Of a stretch of 64,000 nucleotides of DNA, positions 47,681 to 59,023 are shown piece by piece. Where the stretch lies: NCBI RefSeq assembly GCF_902809855.1, contig NZ_CADDWJ010000002.1:496001-560000 (forward strand). The letters run 5' to 3'. The notes below the pieces were generated by a model that made no database searches, was not told the DNA's origin, and saw only the letters and a program-made list of their open reading frames with translations. Both the position numbers and the translations under genes were made by a program. The stretch's first letter is position 1. Each line of letters opens with the position of its first letter. This DNA comes from Acinetobacter sp. Marseille-Q1618. Its GTDB lineage: Bacteria; Pseudomonadota; Gammaproteobacteria; Pseudomonadales; Moraxellaceae.

Positions 47681-48121
47681 ATGTCTGAACCTAAAAATCT
47701 CTTTTATCAAACAAGACAACACATAAAAACAGGAAACTTATCGTTTCTTAAAAAGCAAGTTGCCGAATGGCAAAGACTTACTAAATTAATTCAACCCTTA
47801 TTACCTCAACCCGAAGTATGGCAGGTCGTCTGTTATCAATATGGTATTTTGACGATTACCGGTGAAAATCAAGCCATGATTAGTCAACTCGGCTACCTTC
47901 AAAAACAATATATTTCTCAATTGTCACAATTAGAGGAATTTAAAGATTTACAAAAGCTACAAATTCGACTGCGTGATAAAACAAAGCAAACTCAAACTTC
48001 TTATAAACCTGTTCAATCTCTCGACCCAGCAACGCAGGAAATGTTACAACACGCTGCGAGTTTTGTAGACGATGCTAAGCTTAGCCAAGCTTTATTGCGT
48101 TTGGCAAGCAATAAAAAGTAA
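47681..48121 (+). CDS. dciA: DciA, DnaB helicase loader (DUF721)
   Basis: A 146-residue DUF721 protein. The core is the KH-like fold around VWQVVCYQYGILTITGENQAMISQLGYLQKQYISQL. DciA proteins help load the replicative helicase in bacteria without DnaC/DnaI, and in gammaproteobacteria the gene is near lpxC and secA. Here it is convergent with lpxC. The C-terminal tail is helical and low in conservation. secA is not in the window. Confidence 0.8.
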   Translation: MSEPKNLFYQTRQHIKTGNLSFLKKQVAEWQRLTKLIQPLLPQPEVWQVVCYQYGILTITGENQAMISQLGYLQKQYISQLSQLEEFKDLQKLQIRLRDKTKQTQTSYKPVQSLDPATQEMLQHAASFVDDAKLSQALLRLASNKK

Positions 48122-48218
48122 ACAAGAAAATAAAAAACCAAATATTGCATTTACAAAAAGTCAACCAAGTCACATTTTTAAATGTTATCTTATAACATTA
48201 CTTCCTGAAAGCAATGAC

Positions 48219-49121
48219 TTATAAGACTTGGACATATTGAATAGGACAAGACTTCATGTCATCAAATGTTACAATTTCATAGCTGCTTGGATCATTTTTA
48301 ACATTGCGTAAAAGCTGATTATTTAAAGCATGCCCTGATTTATAACCATCAAATTTGGCAATAATTTGATGTCCGAGCAAATATAAGTCACCCACTGCAT
48401 CTAAAATTTTATGGCGCACAAACTCATCGGCAAAGCGTAAGCCTTCTTCATTTACGACACCTGTATCATCTAAGCCTACGGCATTATCCAAACTCGCGCC
48501 TAAAGCAAGATTATGAGATTTCAGATAATCCAAATCTTTCATAAAGCCGAAAGTTCGTGCACCACTGACTTCATAAACAAATGTTTCTGTAGAAAAATCA
48601 ATGGTCGCTGACTGGAACTCTTTGGCAAAGGCTGGATGATCAAAATCAATTTCAAAGTTGATTTGGAAACCGTCATGCGGTGAAAAGATCGCTTTTTTAT
48701 CATCAATGAAAGCTGAAACTGGTTTAAGCAGACGAATGAACTTCTTCGGTGCATCCTGTTCAACTAGACCGCCTTGCATGAGCAGGTAAATAAATGGACC
48801 TGCACTACCATCCATGATTGGAATTTCAGAAGCAGACACTTCAATAATTAAATTATCAATACCTAAACCTGCAATTGCACTGGTTACATGCTCAATCGTG
48901 CCGACTTTGGCATCATTTTCCACTAAGTTTGAGCACATAAAAGCTTCTTGTACCAACATTGCATCGGCACGAATTTCTACAGGTGGATTTAGATCAATAC
49001 GACGAAACACAATACCCCCATCAGCAACATGTGGCAAAAAGTTAATTATGACTTTTTGTCCACTATGCAGTCCGATGCCACTCGCTTTCACGACACGTTT
49101 CAGGGTCCGTTGTTTCAACAT
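48219..49121 (-). CDS. lpxC: UDP-3-O-acyl-GlcNAc deacetylase
   Basis: A 300-residue Zn amidase, the committed step of lipid A synthesis. Zn ligands are in TIEHVTSAI (His about 79) and in [15 protein letters not shown] (His and Asp), and HALNNQLLR holds the general-acid His. The N-terminus [20 protein letters not shown] is as expected. The ATG at 49121 gives the family length; the frame runs to 49163. It lies downstream of ftsZ, as usual in proteobacteria, but a terminator separates them. The gene is intact, so this strain can make LOS. Confidence 0.96.
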   Translation of the reverse strand: MLKQRTLKRVVKASGIGLHSGQKVIINFLPHVADGGIVFRRIDLNPPVEIRADAMLVQEAFMCSNLVENDAKVGTIEHVTSAIAGLGIDNLIIEVSASEIPIMDGSAGPFIYLLMQGGLVEQDAPKKFIRLLKPVSAFIDDKKAIFSPHDGFQINFEIDFDHPAFAKEFQSATIDFSTETFVYEVSGARTFGFMKDLDYLKSHNLALGASLDNAVGLDDTGVVNEEGLRFADEFVRHKILDAVGDLYLLGHQIIAKFDGYKSGHALNNQLLRNVKNDPSSYEIVTFDDMKSCPIQYVQVL

Positions 49122-49185
49122 GCTAATTCGGTCTTCATTCTCAAATCCGCTATACGTTAGCACATTTAGCCATTGATAAAAAACA

Positions 49186-49214
49186 AAAAAGGCAGTGAAA
49201 ATGACTACCTTTTT
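49186..49214 (-). terminator. Terminator of ftsZ
   Basis: On the minus strand AAAAAGGTAGT pairs with ACTGCCTTTTT (one U-G wobble) around a 7-nt loop, followed by another U. It lies 33 bp after the ftsZ stop and before lpxC. Confidence 0.75.
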
Positions 49215-49246
49215 CGATAATACTTATTCTTTATCTAAATAATCAA

Positions 49247-50428
49247 TTACTTACGTTGTTGATTCTTCAAATAATCCTGAATACTCATTGGCGTAGAACG
49301 AGGTGATGCACTCGAGCTTGCAGCAGGAACATCATTATTTTGACGCTTGCTGATCGCTGGAATATCATCTTCATCTACAGGATTTTGAGTAGATTGTTGA
49401 ACATTTGCAGCAACATTTACAGGTGTACGACGTTTTACTTCTGCTTCATTGGCATTGCGTGTTAAACCTGTTGCAATCACCGTCACACGAATCTCATCAC
49501 GTGCGTCTGGATCAAACACTGTACCAAAGAATACTTCACCTTCGTCAAGGTCTACGATTTGGTTGACAACATCCGTGATGATTTCTGTTTCACGCAAAGT
49601 AACATCCGCACCACCAGTGATATTAATCAAGACGCCTTTGGCATTCATGATATTTACATTGTCTAGTAATGGGCTACGAATTGCCAAACGTGCAGCTTCT
49701 TCAGCACGATCTGGACCACTGCTCTTACCTTCACCCATCATTGCATAACCACGTGTACTCATCGCAGTTTTCAAATCGGCAAAGTCAAGGTTAATGTGAC
49801 CTGGACGAACCACTAGATCAAAAATACTACGTACCGCATTGAGCAAAACGTCATCAGCTTTACGATAGGCATCTTGCATAGAGATGTCACCATAAACACT
49901 GAGTAAGCGTTGGTTTGGAATAATAATTAAAGAGTCTACATGTTGCTCTAAAGCTTCAATGCCTTTTTCTGCTGAACGTTGGCGACGACGACCTTCAAAG
50001 TTAAATGGCGTTGTGACCACACCAACAGTCAAAATACCCATTTCTTGTGCAATTTCAGCAACAACAGGTGCAGCACCTGTACCTGTACCACCGCCCATAC
50101 CCGCAGTCACAAAGACCATATCCGCACCTTCAAGGTGCTGACGGATCAACTCTCGACTTTCTTCAGCAGCAATTTGACCTACATCTGGATTTGCACCAGC
50201 ACCCAAACCACGTGTGCTTTGTTCACCAAGTTGGATTTTAAAAGGTGCATTCATACGGTCTAAAGCTTGTTTATCTGTATTTGCACAAACAAATTTTACG
50301 CCTTTAATGTCCGATTGCACCATGTGTTGCACGGCATTACCACCGCCACCACCTACACCAAAAACAGTAAAACGGGCTTGACCGTTACTATCGGTTTGTT
50401 CATCTTCTAAAAATTCGAATGAGGCCAT
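49247..50428 (-). CDS. ftsZ: Cell division GTPase FtsZ
   Basis: A 393-residue tubulin homologue that forms the Z ring. The tubulin signature is [10 protein letters not shown] (about residues 106-115), with [10 protein letters not shown] at the N-terminus and the synergy-loop NLDFADL. The linker of about 60 residues is short. The C-terminal conserved peptide is [12 protein letters not shown], which binds FtsA and ZipA. It lies downstream of ftsA with a 163-bp gap that may hold a promoter. Confidence 0.97.
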   Translation of the reverse strand: MASFEFLEDEQTDSNGQARFTVFGVGGGGGNAVQHMVQSDIKGVKFVCANTDKQALDRMNAPFKIQLGEQSTRGLGAGANPDVGQIAAEESRELIRQHLEGADMVFVTAGMGGGTGTGAAPVVAEIAQEMGILTVGVVTTPFNFEGRRRQRSAEKGIEALEQHVDSLIIIPNQRLLSVYGDISMQDAYRKADDVLLNAVRSIFDLVVRPGHINLDFADLKTAMSTRGYAMMGEGKSSGPDRAEEAARLAIRSPLLDNVNIMNAKGVLINITGGADVTLRETEIITDVVNQIVDLDEGEVFFGTVFDPDARDEIRVTVIATGLTRNANEAEVKRRTPVNVAANVQQSTQNPVDEDDIPAISKRQNNDVPAASSSASPRSTPMSIQDYLKNQQRK

Positions 50429-50591
50429 GACCTTTAGATTTCCTACTTAATGTGTGGCAGTCACTTAAGCCCGTATACTGCCTTGATCTTCAATAAAAAA
50501 ATTTGTTTTTAGGATGATGCGCATTGTTAAACTTGTCAAGTATAGGACGATACGCTTACAACTTTTTAACAATATTCCCAAAAAACCACAC

Positions 50592-51854
50592 CTAAAAAAT
50601 ACCTTTCAATTTGTTATTCATTGCAGTCCAACCATTGGCTATACGCTCCCACATCGAGCGTTGTTTATTGACTTCTGGTTCTTCTACAGCATCTTGCATG
50701 TCACCTTGACTAAATAACAATAAGCCCGATGCAGTGGCATACATAGAGCGACGTAAAGCAGATAGATGTTGGTCATCAGCATAAACATTCACTGTTGGAT
50801 TGCCTAAATGGGCAGAAACTCCCAACATTCTACGTGCTAACGTTACCATACCTTCAATTTGACATACATCCCCAGTCAGTACCACACCGTGATATAAACT
50901 TTGTAATGCACCACGTTGTTCTAACTCATGACGAACCAAGCTTAAAATTTCTTCATAACGCGCGATGATAATCTCAGCAAGCTCAATTCGACTAATCGTC
51001 TGTGGTCCATCAATCGCTTCAAACTGAATCATGTGTTCAGGCTTCACCTGATGAATATCTACACACCCATAGAGTAACTTAATTCGCTCTGCTTCTTCTG
51101 TAGTGGTTTGTAATACAGCTGCAATATCTCGTGTGACATTTTCACCACCACGTTGTATGGTATGTGCAAGCACCAAATGCCCTTCAATATAAACCGCAAT
51201 GTTGGTTGTTCCTGCACCAATATCCAGCAAGCATACGCCATACTCTTTTTCATCTTTCAGCAAACTGCCTTCAGACGTTGCCAAACAAGACACCACCATT
51301 TTTTCTACAGAAATATTTGCGCCTTTCATCGCACGGTCTAAATTTTGCATGGTCGCAATTGGCATCATCATCAATTGATAATGTGCTGTCATGCTGTGTG
51401 CCGTGAGATTAATCGGATTTTGCACCCACTCTGTTGAGTCATCTAACTCAAAGCCAAGCGGTACAGCTGTTGCCAAATAATGGTCTGCCGTCATATGACT
51501 GGCTTTGGCTAACTCTAAGGCACGAACAACTTCAGAGGTGGTAATAATTCGATCTGGATTGGCAATTGGGGTACGACCTATCGCATAATAGCTTTGTAAT
51601 TCTGTACTTGGGATAGATACCCATGCTGAATGCACACGACATTCTGCCATATCTTCTGCTTCTTGCACTGCTTGTTTAATGGCAGTAATTACTTTATCTA
51701 GGCTGACTATTTTGCCTTTATTCATGCCTTTATTGCGTGCACTTGCCATGCCAATAACCTGAATATTATCAGGGGCATGTACTTTACCTATTAGAACTGA
51801 AACTTTATGTGTCCCAATGTCTATCGCAACAACTGAGGGAACAGCTTCACTCAT
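50592..51854 (-). CDS. ftsA: Cell division protein FtsA
   Basis: A 420-residue actin-like protein that ties FtsZ to the membrane. The ATP-binding motifs are AIDIGTHKV and LLDIGAGTTN, with GVVLTGDV later. The C-terminal amphipathic helix is WTAMNNKLKGIF. ATG 51854 is chosen; GTG 51857 directly upstream is also possible. ftsQ ends 62 bp upstream. Confidence 0.95.
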   Translation of the reverse strand: MSEAVPSVVAIDIGTHKVSVLIGKVHAPDNIQVIGMASARNKGMNKGKIVSLDKVITAIKQAVQEAEDMAECRVHSAWVSIPSTELQSYYAIGRTPIANPDRIITTSEVVRALELAKASHMTADHYLATAVPLGFELDDSTEWVQNPINLTAHSMTAHYQLMMMPIATMQNLDRAMKGANISVEKMVVSCLATSEGSLLKDEKEYGVCLLDIGAGTTNIAVYIEGHLVLAHTIQRGGENVTRDIAAVLQTTTEEAERIKLLYGCVDIHQVKPEHMIQFEAIDGPQTISRIELAEIIIARYEEILSLVRHELEQRGALQSLYHGVVLTGDVCQIEGMVTLARRMLGVSAHLGNPTVNVYADDQHLSALRRSMYATASGLLLFSQGDMQDAVEEPEVNKQRSMWERIANGWTAMNNKLKGIF

Positions 51855-51916
51855 CACTTCACTACCATTATCTTCATTGTTTATCTTTGGCTTAGCGCCT
51901 CTTATAAAGCCATCTA

Positions 51917-52771
51917 TTATGGCTGTACTCCACTTGCATCTGCAACGTTTAGGTCATTGTTGGTTACAACAAATTCACCATTTAAAATTTGTGGTGCTTT
52001 GGAACCTTTCCATTGAATCGCAAGACCATTTCTATAGCGTAAATCAATCGCTGAAATATTTGGCCAAACCTGTTTTAAATCTGTTTGTGCCAAATGACTT
52101 AAACGTTGTAACTTACTCATGGTTTGGTCTTGATCAACAATAATTCGCAGACCTGAATCAAACTGCATAAACCATGTCATTCGTTCTGTTAAATAAAGTT
52201 CTTTTAACCGAAGATTGGCAGGATGAAAAAGTTGATTAATTTCATTATAACGACGCATCATCACTTTAGATTGGCTCAGTGGGCCATGTAAAAGTGGTAA
52301 ATTGTTATGATTTCGTATTTGTACTTCGCTATACACATCACCACTGTCGCTCAGCAAACGCCCTGTACCCCAACGTGCAATCGCATGACGAGGCATCACT
52401 CGAACACGGATACCATTTGGCCATGCACGTGATACAACAACTCGATCCACCCATGATACTTCCAAAGTTCGATCTCGAATTTTTTCTAAGTCAGAAGTGA
52501 AGTAATTATCCTTCACCACAGGCGCTAAATGCTGGGACAAAACTTGATTTTCTAGTGCTGAATTTGTTCCTACCACTTGCAAAGTCGCCACTTTGGCATC
52601 TGTGACCAGTTTATATAAGCCAAAAAAACCCACAATCAATACCAAGACAGCAACAAGCATTAGTAGCCAACCACCCGCATTGATTAACTTTTCTTTGCGA
52701 GTCGGTGGCTTATCATGGATTGATGTAATCGCCGCGCGTTTACGGCGCATGGAAGCAGGTAATTGAGCCAT
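51917..52771 (-). CDS. ftsQ: Cell division protein FtsQ
   Basis: A 284-residue divisome protein: a short cytoplasmic basic tail, one membrane helix (about residues 31-53), then the POTRA domain (VATLQVVGTNSAL) and the FtsQ beta domain ending near residue 250. It links FtsL/FtsB to the septal machinery. It starts 3 bp after the ddl stop, so the two are coupled. Confidence 0.93.
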   Translation of the reverse strand: MAQLPASMRRKRAAITSIHDKPPTRKEKLINAGGWLLMLVAVLVLIVGFFGLYKLVTDAKVATLQVVGTNSALENQVLSQHLAPVVKDNYFTSDLEKIRDRTLEVSWVDRVVVSRAWPNGIRVRVMPRHAIARWGTGRLLSDSGDVYSEVQIRNHNNLPLLHGPLSQSKVMMRRYNEINQLFHPANLRLKELYLTERMTWFMQFDSGLRIIVDQDQTMSKLQRLSHLAQTDLKQVWPNISAIDLRYRNGLAIQWKGSKAPQILNGEFVVTNNDLNVADASGVQP

Positions 52772-52774
52772 AAA

Positions 52775-53701
52775 TTAGTGTGTATCGCCCAAAGTTTGTT
52801 CTAAAATCGCTACGCAGAGTTGATCAAAACTATAACCTACAGCATTTGCAGCTTTTGGCACCAATGAATGGCTGGTCATTCCCGGCACAGTATTGACTTC
52901 AAGCAACCAGAAATTGCCTTGTTCATCTAACATTGCATCAATACGTCCCCAACCACTTGCACCAACAGCTTGGAAAGCACGTGAACAAAGTTCTTGTAGT
53001 TGTTTTTCTTCAGTTTCACTCAAACCACACGGAATACCATATTCCACATCGTTACGATTGTATTTTGCTTCATAGTCATAGAAAGCAACATCAGCAGGCG
53101 GTTGCAGACGAATCACAGGTAAAGCCTGCCCGTTTAAGAAGGCAATAGTGTATTCTCGTCCTGTAATCCACTTTTCAGCCATCACTACTGCATCATGCAC
53201 AGTCGCTTTTTCTATGGCTGTAGCAAGGTCTTCGGCTTTTTCAACCTTACTCATACCAACACTTGAACCTTCATGCACAGGTTTGATAATTAAAGGTAAA
53301 CCTAGACTTTCAACGACTTCTTTTAAGTCTGAATCTTTATTGATAATACGATAAGGTGCAGTCGGTAATTCAGAACCTTGCCAAATTTGTTTGGTTTTGA
53401 CTTTGTCCATGCCAATCGCAGAACCTTGAACGCCAGTCCCTGTATAAGGAATATTTAACCATTCCAAAACACCTTGAATCTGACCATCTTCACCACCACG
53501 ACCATGCAACACAATAAAGGCACGATCATAGTTTACCAGTTCCGTCACACTACGTTCTTGCGGGTCAAAGCCTTCAGCATTTACCCCTGAACGTAATAAT
53601 GCTTCTAATACAGCTTTACCACTATCTAATGACACCTCACGCTCAGCAGATTTACCACCAAGCAACACCGCTACTTTGCCGAATTTAGAAGCATTTGACA
53701 C
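52775..53701 (-). CDS. ddl: D-alanine--D-alanine ligase
   Basis: A 308-residue ATP-grasp enzyme joining two D-Ala for peptidoglycan. Motifs are VLLGGKSAEREVSLDSG, FIVLHGRGGEDGQIQG, IKPVHEGSSVGMSK and LLEVNTVPGMTSHSLVP. It is the dcw-cluster (DdlB) type. The gene lies between murC (93 bp gap) and ftsQ (3 bp gap). Confidence 0.96.
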   Translation of the reverse strand: MSNASKFGKVAVLLGGKSAEREVSLDSGKAVLEALLRSGVNAEGFDPQERSVTELVNYDRAFIVLHGRGGEDGQIQGVLEWLNIPYTGTGVQGSAIGMDKVKTKQIWQGSELPTAPYRIINKDSDLKEVVESLGLPLIIKPVHEGSSVGMSKVEKAEDLATAIEKATVHDAVVMAEKWITGREYTIAFLNGQALPVIRLQPPADVAFYDYEAKYNRNDVEYGIPCGLSETEEKQLQELCSRAFQAVGASGWGRIDAMLDEQGNFWLLEVNTVPGMTSHSLVPKAANAVGYSFDQLCVAILEQTLGDTH

Positions 53702-53794
53702 GTTTAAATCCTTAAACTTATATGTTAGTCAATTTAAATTAAAATACTGGGTTTCACTGCTTTTATGTCAAACAATCAAACCCAACATTGTAAA

Positions 53795-55243
53795 TTATTT
53801 TAAATAAAGTTGGTTCTGAGCCAATTCTACCGAAATTGCACCCACGTTACCCGCACCTTGTGTTAATAACAAGTCATTTGCTTGTAACACTTTTTGTATG
53901 ACATTCTGCAAATTGCCTTCGACAGGATCAATCAAGATCGGCTCAACTTCGCCACGTAAACGAATACTACGTGCCAAGGAACGACTATCTGCGCCTACAA
54001 TCGGCTTTTCACCTGCTGAATATACTTCTAGTAAAAGCAATTGATCCACTTGCGACAACACATCGACAAAATCATCAAAACAGTCACGGGTACGACTGAA
54101 ACGATGCGGCTGGAACATCATCACCAAACGACGATCAGGATGGCTGGCACGAGCCGCTTTAATTGTTGCTTCAACTTCTTTTGGATGGTGACCATAATCA
54201 TCCACCAATTTTACATTGCCTTCACCTAGTGCATATTCACCTTGCACTTGGAAACGACGACCGACACCACTGAAGCTCTCTAAAGCACGTGCAATCGCAG
54301 CATCTGAAACACCTTCATCAGTTGCAATACCAATCGCAGCCAAAGCATTTAAAATATTATGCAGACCTGGCAAATTGATCGTTAAACGCAAAGGCTCACG
54401 ATCTTTACGTAGCACAGTAAAATGTGACTGCATGCCTGTTTGTTCAATCTCTACTGCACGAATATCATTGTCTTCATTAAAACCATAGGTTAAAACAGGA
54501 CGACCAATACGTGGCATAATTTCACGAATATCTTCATCATCACCGCAGACTACAGCCAAACCGTAAAATGGTAGTTTTTGTAAAAATTTTACGAAAGTAT
54601 CTTTTAAGTTGTCGAAACTACCGCCATAAGTGTCCATATGGTCTGCATCAATATTGGTCACAATCGCAGCCATTGGCTCTAGATAGAGAAATGATGCATC
54701 GGACTCATCCGCTTCCGCCACGATATAACGACTTGCACCTAGAGCAGCATTCACGCCTGTACGATTCAATAAACCACCGATCACATAGGTTGGATCCATG
54801 TTTTCTTCTGCCAGCATACAGGTGACAAGGCTTGTGGTTGTAGTTTTACCATGTGTCCCTGCAACTGCAATACCGTGACGATAACGCATGAGTTCACCGA
54901 GCATTTCTGCACGACGAACGACAGGAATACGGTTTTCAATTGCAGCTTTGATTTCTAAATTTTCATGGTCGATTGCAGTTGAAACCACCAATACGTTTGC
55001 ATCTTGAATATTTTCAGCAGCATGTCCGATATAAACTTTAATGCCATTTTCTTCAAGCTGCGCAGTGGTTTTTGAAGCTTTAATGTCTGAACCAGAAACT
55101 TTATAGCCTTGGTTTTTCAACACTTCTGCGATACCGCACATCCCTGCACCACCGATTCCCACAAAGTGGATATGTTTAATACGGCGCATTTCAGGAACTT
55201 TAATCAGGTTTTTTGCTTTATCAGCAGGGCTTGTTGGAGACAT
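53795..55243 (-). CDS. murC: UDP-N-acetylmuramate--L-alanine ligase
   Basis: A 482-residue Mur ligase adding L-Ala to UDP-MurNAc. The Rossmann start is [17 protein letters not shown], the ATP loop is [11 protein letters not shown], and the C-terminal domain has [17 protein letters not shown] 55243 is preferred over TTG 55249, and gives the usual length. It lies 13 bp downstream of murG. Confidence 0.97.
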   Translation of the reverse strand: MSPTSPADKAKNLIKVPEMRRIKHIHFVGIGGAGMCGIAEVLKNQGYKVSGSDIKASKTTAQLEENGIKVYIGHAAENIQDANVLVVSTAIDHENLEIKAAIENRIPVVRRAEMLGELMRYRHGIAVAGTHGKTTTTSLVTCMLAEENMDPTYVIGGLLNRTGVNAALGASRYIVAEADESDASFLYLEPMAAIVTNIDADHMDTYGGSFDNLKDTFVKFLQKLPFYGLAVVCGDDEDIREIMPRIGRPVLTYGFNEDNDIRAVEIEQTGMQSHFTVLRKDREPLRLTINLPGLHNILNALAAIGIATDEGVSDAAIARALESFSGVGRRFQVQGEYALGEGNVKLVDDYGHHPKEVEATIKAARASHPDRRLVMMFQPHRFSRTRDCFDDFVDVLSQVDQLLLLEVYSAGEKPIVGADSRSLARSIRLRGEVEPILIDPVEGNLQNVIQKVLQANDLLLTQGAGNVGAISVELAQNQLYLK

Positions 55244-55256
55244 AATCAACTCTAAC

Positions 55257-56354
55257 TTACAAATCTTGAATTAAACCAACCACACGTTGTGTTGCATCTG
55301 GTTGTGCTTGTTGACGGGCTTTCACGGCCATTTCCATCAATATTTGACGGTTCATTAATGGCGTGAGTAAATCCTTTAAAGAATCAGGTGTCATGCTGGC
55401 TTGTGGGCAAATTTTTGCAGCACCTGTTTTTTCCAAAAATCTGGCATTGGCAGTTTGATGATCATCCACAGCACTTGGTAAGGGTACAAATACTGCTGCC
55501 ACGCCTGCTGTCGCCACCTCAGTCACAGTCAATGCACCTGCACGACAAATGATTAAATCAGCATTGCTATAAGCGTGTGCCATATCCTCAATAAAAGGCT
55601 GTACTTCCACCTGTAAATTTGCAGGTGAGTTGGCATAAAACTGTTGCGTAGCTTCTTGCTTGTTTTGACCACACTGGTGGAAAATTTTTAATGGAACATT
55701 TAACCGTTTTAAGGCTTGAGGAACACATTCATTTAACGCTTGTGCGCCTAAAGACCCTCCCACAATTAAAATATGTAATGGTTCATTTGAATTTTCACGC
55801 TCTTTATAACGATAGGTCGGATTATAAATGGCGGTAATTTCTGCACGTACAGGATTGCCTGTCGTCACTACTTTTTCACTGGCAGGAAAAGTATCTGGAA
55901 ATGCCTGACAAACTTTTTTGGCTACACGTGATAACTGTGTATTGGTAAAACCTGCCACAGCGTTTTGCTCATGAATAATCACAGGAATACCCAATACACG
56001 AGCAGCCAACCCGCCTGGGCCTGCAACATAACCACCAAAGCCTGCAACTGCATCAACTTTAAGTTGTTTCATATAGCGCATTGCGCTTAAAGTCGCCCTT
56101 AAGATTTTGAAAGGTGCGGCAATTTTACGAATCACGCCATTACCGCGAACACCTTGAATATCAATTTGATATAAAGGAATATCATGTTGTTTTAATAAAC
56201 GGTTTTCCATCCCTGTCGGGGTCGCTAACCAAGACACTTGGCAGCCTTGTTGTTGCAATTCTTTTGCTACTGCCAATGCTGGAAATACATGCCCACCTGT
56301 ACCTGCCGCCATCATCATGACGTGTTTAGGAGCACTTTGTTGAGGTCTGGTCAC
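55257..56354 (-). CDS. murG: Lipid II synthase MurG
   Basis: A 365-residue GT28 glycosyltransferase adding GlcNAc to lipid I at the inner membrane. Signature motifs are [39 protein letters not shown], and the [11 protein letters not shown] donor-binding loop. [12 protein letters not shown] is the C-terminal sugar-nucleotide site. It is the first gene of the murG-murC-ddl-ftsQ-ftsA-ftsZ run. Confidence 0.96.
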   Translation of the reverse strand: MTRPQQSAPKHVMMMAAGTGGHVFPALAVAKELQQQGCQVSWLATPTGMENRLLKQHDIPLYQIDIQGVRGNGVIRKIAAPFKILRATLSAMRYMKQLKVDAVAGFGGYVAGPGGLAARVLGIPVIIHEQNAVAGFTNTQLSRVAKKVCQAFPDTFPASEKVVTTGNPVRAEITAIYNPTYRYKERENSNEPLHILIVGGSLGAQALNECVPQALKRLNVPLKIFHQCGQNKQEATQQFYANSPANLQVEVQPFIEDMAHAYSNADLIICRAGALTVTEVATAGVAAVFVPLPSAVDDHQTANARFLEKTGAAKICPQASMTPDSLKDLLTPLMNRQILMEMAVKARQQAQPDATQRVVGLIQDL

Positions 56355-56619
56355 AATCTAATTCTTCAATACCGAAAATAAAAATAAACGAGTCTTAAGC
56401 AGACAATTGTAATCACAAACAATGAGAGGGAAAAGTTTATTTACTTTTTTTCACCTTTGGCATCATTGTTTTTTTCTACTGATTTGAAAGTTTAAACTAG
56501 TTTTGTTATTAATCTATCAGAAAATGCTGATTTTTGTACGATTTATATATTTAAATACAACAATCCTGTATTTAAATAGAAAGCTAAACTGTTTTAAATA
56601 TATTTTATTTTTCAAATAA
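56355..56619. other. AT-rich intergenic stretch upstream of murG
   Basis: 265 bases without an ORF. It presumably holds the promoter of the division cluster; ftsW and the rest of the standard dcw cluster are not present here. I see no clear repeats or hairpins apart from the gshB terminator that follows. Confidence 0.3.
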
Positions 56620-56647
56620 AAAACACCAACAAAATTGTTGGTGTTTT
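56620..56647 (-). terminator. Terminator of gshB
   Basis: AAAACACCAACA (56620-56631) pairs perfectly with TGTTGGTGTTTT around a 4-nt loop, with an A-run giving Us on the minus strand. Confidence 0.85.
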
Positions 56648-56667
56648 GGACATGCTTAGATTAAAAA

Positions 56668-57609
56668 CTATCCGCGACCTGCTTCTAGCACAGCGAATAA
56701 ATCATCCGCAATAGACGTACCAAATTGTGTATCAATCTCACGGATACACGTTGGACTGGTCACATTAATTTCAGTGACATATTGACCAATCACATCTAGA
56801 CCGACAAAAACCAAACCTTTTTCTTTTAAAAATGGTCCAACTTTGGCTGCAATCGCCTTGTCATTTTCAGTAAGTGGACGAGCTTCGCCTAAACCGCCTG
56901 CGGCTAAGTTGCCACGCACTTCACCATTTTGTGGAATACGCGCTAAGCAGTAAGGAACAGGCTCACCATTGATCATAAGAATACGTTTATCACCATCGAC
57001 AATCTCAGGGATATAACGTTGTGCCATAATCGGTTGTGTGCCATTTTCAGTTAAAATTTCAATGGTTGAACCAATATTTACCCCATCTTGATACAAACGG
57101 AAAATCCCCATTCCGCCCATACCATCCAATGGTTTTACGATCACATCGCCATGTTCTTGTAAAAACTCACGGATTAAGCTTTGTTGTGAAGTCACCAAAG
57201 TCGGCACTTGTAACTCAGGAAATTGCGTTGCAAAAAGCTTTTCATTACAGTCACGTAGACTTTGTGGTTTGTTAATAATCCACGCGCCTTCTCGCTCTGC
57301 TTGCTCCAAGATATACGTGCTATAAACAAAGTTCATGTCAAAAGGTGGGTCTTTACGCATCAACACCACATCGTATGCTGCGATGGATTCTTTTTGTTTT
57401 TCGCCCAACTCATAGTAATGATCATAATCTTCAAATACTTTTAAAGGCGAAATTAAGCCAAATGCTTTACCTTGATCGATATATAAATCTTGTTGTAGGG
57501 CGTAACCTAATTCATGCCCACGTCGTGATGCTGCCCATAACATGGCCATGGTTGAATCTTTTTTGAGATTTACATTTTCAATCGGGTCCATCACTACAAG
57601 TACACGCAT
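56668..57609 (-). CDS. gshB: Glutathione synthetase
   Basis: A 313-residue ATP-grasp enzyme joining gamma-Glu-Cys and Gly. It has VVMDPIENVNLKKDSTMAML, MRKDPPFDMNFVYSTY, KPLDGMGGMGIFR and INVTSPTCIREID. ATG 57609 puts RVLVVMDP at the N-terminus as expected; the frame extends to 57627. Monocistronic, with its own terminator. Confidence 0.96.
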   Translation of the reverse strand: MRVLVVMDPIENVNLKKDSTMAMLWAASRRGHELGYALQQDLYIDQGKAFGLISPLKVFEDYDHYYELGEKQKESIAAYDVVLMRKDPPFDMNFVYSTYILEQAEREGAWIINKPQSLRDCNEKLFATQFPELQVPTLVTSQQSLIREFLQEHGDVIVKPLDGMGGMGIFRLYQDGVNIGSTIEILTENGTQPIMAQRYIPEIVDGDKRILMINGEPVPYCLARIPQNGEVRGNLAAGGLGEARPLTENDKAIAAKVGPFLKEKGLVFVGLDVIGQYVTEINVTSPTCIREIDTQFGTSIADDLFAVLEAGRG

Positions 57610-57725
57610 ATTGATGCTCTTTTTCAATTTTCAAATTGGTTTTAGTATAGCGGAGATTTTTCTTGCATTTCCCTGATTTTTAGTAAACCTTAGATGATAT
57701 TGTGCTGAATGTTTTGGAGAATAGG

Positions 57726-57935
57726 ATGCAACAAGCGATTGTTGGTTTTTATTTGGATATTGAAGATCATTGGGTGGCTGATCTTGCATGCGGTCATACG
57801 CAACATGTTCGGCATACGCCACCTTGGCAAAATCGCCCGTGGGTCATGACGGAAGAAGGACGAAAAGAAAAAATTGGGATGATGTTAGAATGTAAAGAGT
57901 GTGACCGTATTAATGCGTTATACGCTGATCCATAG
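57726..57935 (+). CDS. DUF3565 protein
   Basis: A 69-residue protein matching DUF3565: IVGFYLDIEDHWVADLACGHTQH, RHTPPWQNRPWV and LECKECD. The Cys-His pattern (CGH, H, CKEC) may bind Zn. ATG 57726 follows GGAGAATAG; the frame opens at 57702. Unknown function, usually next to redox or DNA-related genes. Confidence 0.85.
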   Translation: MQQAIVGFYLDIEDHWVADLACGHTQHVRHTPPWQNRPWVMTEEGRKEKIGMMLECKECDRINALYADP

Positions 57936-58044
57936 AAAAATATTTATTTTAAATCAAAACATAAACAGCAAAAATACAAGGTATCCACAATGGCATATTG
58001 CTGCTTTTTAATGCGCTCTTTTTACCCTTAAAGATCAAGCATAT

Positions 58045-58983
58045 TTAAAAAATATTTTCATCAAAACGATCTTGATCTATTTTATAAATATGAATACTTT
58101 GTTGCACTTGGACTCCTAAACCAAACTCAATCATTAGTGAGGTTAACTTATCCCCATCAATTAAAACAATTCCTGATTTTTTAGCTGATTCACGAGCCTC
58201 TTTACTGAAATTTGAAGTAGTGATAAATACACCTTTTTTAGCAACTTGATCTGCCAAAGCACCTTTAAATTGTTGGATTTCAGGACGACTCACCGTATTT
58301 TCCCAACGCTTGGCTTGAATATAAATTTTATCCAATCCTAAACGGTCTTCACTAATAACACCGTCAATTCCGCCATCGTTAGTTTTACCAATTGCTTGAG
58401 CAGCATCATGATGAGAACCACCATAGCCCATAGCAACAAGAAGATCGACAACCAGTCTTTCAAAAAAAGCTGGACTATTTTCTTTAATTAATTTTAGTAA
58501 ATCTTTTTTGAGTGATTCTTTTAATAAATCTGTTGTTTCTATAATAATTTCATCAGGAGTTCGAGTTTCTTCTATTTTTTGAATAGCAGTTAAATCATCA
58601 TTCGACTCTCTTTGATATTTCTGACTTTCTTTAGATATTCCCAACTTATAATTTGCAAAGCTATCAAATTGCATTAAATATTCGATCGTTATATTTGCCA
58701 TGTTTGACAAATCTATGTTCCGACCAATATCACTTAACTCACAAAAACCGCGCTTAGGTTGACTTATCAACCCTGCTTTCACTAAATATGTTTTAGCCCA
58801 ACCTACTCGATCATAAAAAACGGTTTTTGTTCCACTGGATAACATTTTATTTAAATCATTAGCATCCAAGCCTGACCGTTCAGCTAAAATTTTAGCAACA
58901 TCGCTTAACTTCATTGCTTGCTTTTGTTCCGAAAGCAATTTCATTAAGGGCAACATCAATTGATCATAGGTAGGAAAAGTCAT
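58045..58983 (-). CDS. mrr: Mrr-type restriction endonuclease
   Basis: A 312-residue type IV restriction enzyme. The N-terminal winged-helix Mrr_N domain spans residues 1-95 (FPTYDQLMLPLMKLL; RVGWAKTYLVKAGL). The Mrr catalytic domain has GDGG-like NDGGIDGVI and YIQAKRW (D and QxK) near residues 215-240, then GVFITTSNFS. Mrr cuts DNA with foreign methylation. It resembles E. coli Mrr along its length. The start has no clear ribosome site. It lies just beyond the guaA terminator and has no partner methylase. Confidence 0.93.
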   Translation of the reverse strand: MTFPTYDQLMLPLMKLLSEQKQAMKLSDVAKILAERSGLDANDLNKMLSSGTKTVFYDRVGWAKTYLVKAGLISQPKRGFCELSDIGRNIDLSNMANITIEYLMQFDSFANYKLGISKESQKYQRESNDDLTAIQKIEETRTPDEIIIETTDLLKESLKKDLLKLIKENSPAFFERLVVDLLVAMGYGGSHHDAAQAIGKTNDGGIDGVISEDRLGLDKIYIQAKRWENTVSRPEIQQFKGALADQVAKKGVFITTSNFSKEARESAKKSGIVLIDGDKLTSLMIEFGLGVQVQQSIHIYKIDQDRFDENIF

Positions 58984-59023
58984 TTTTATAAAATAAATTA
59001 CTAATTTTATAAAAGTATAAATC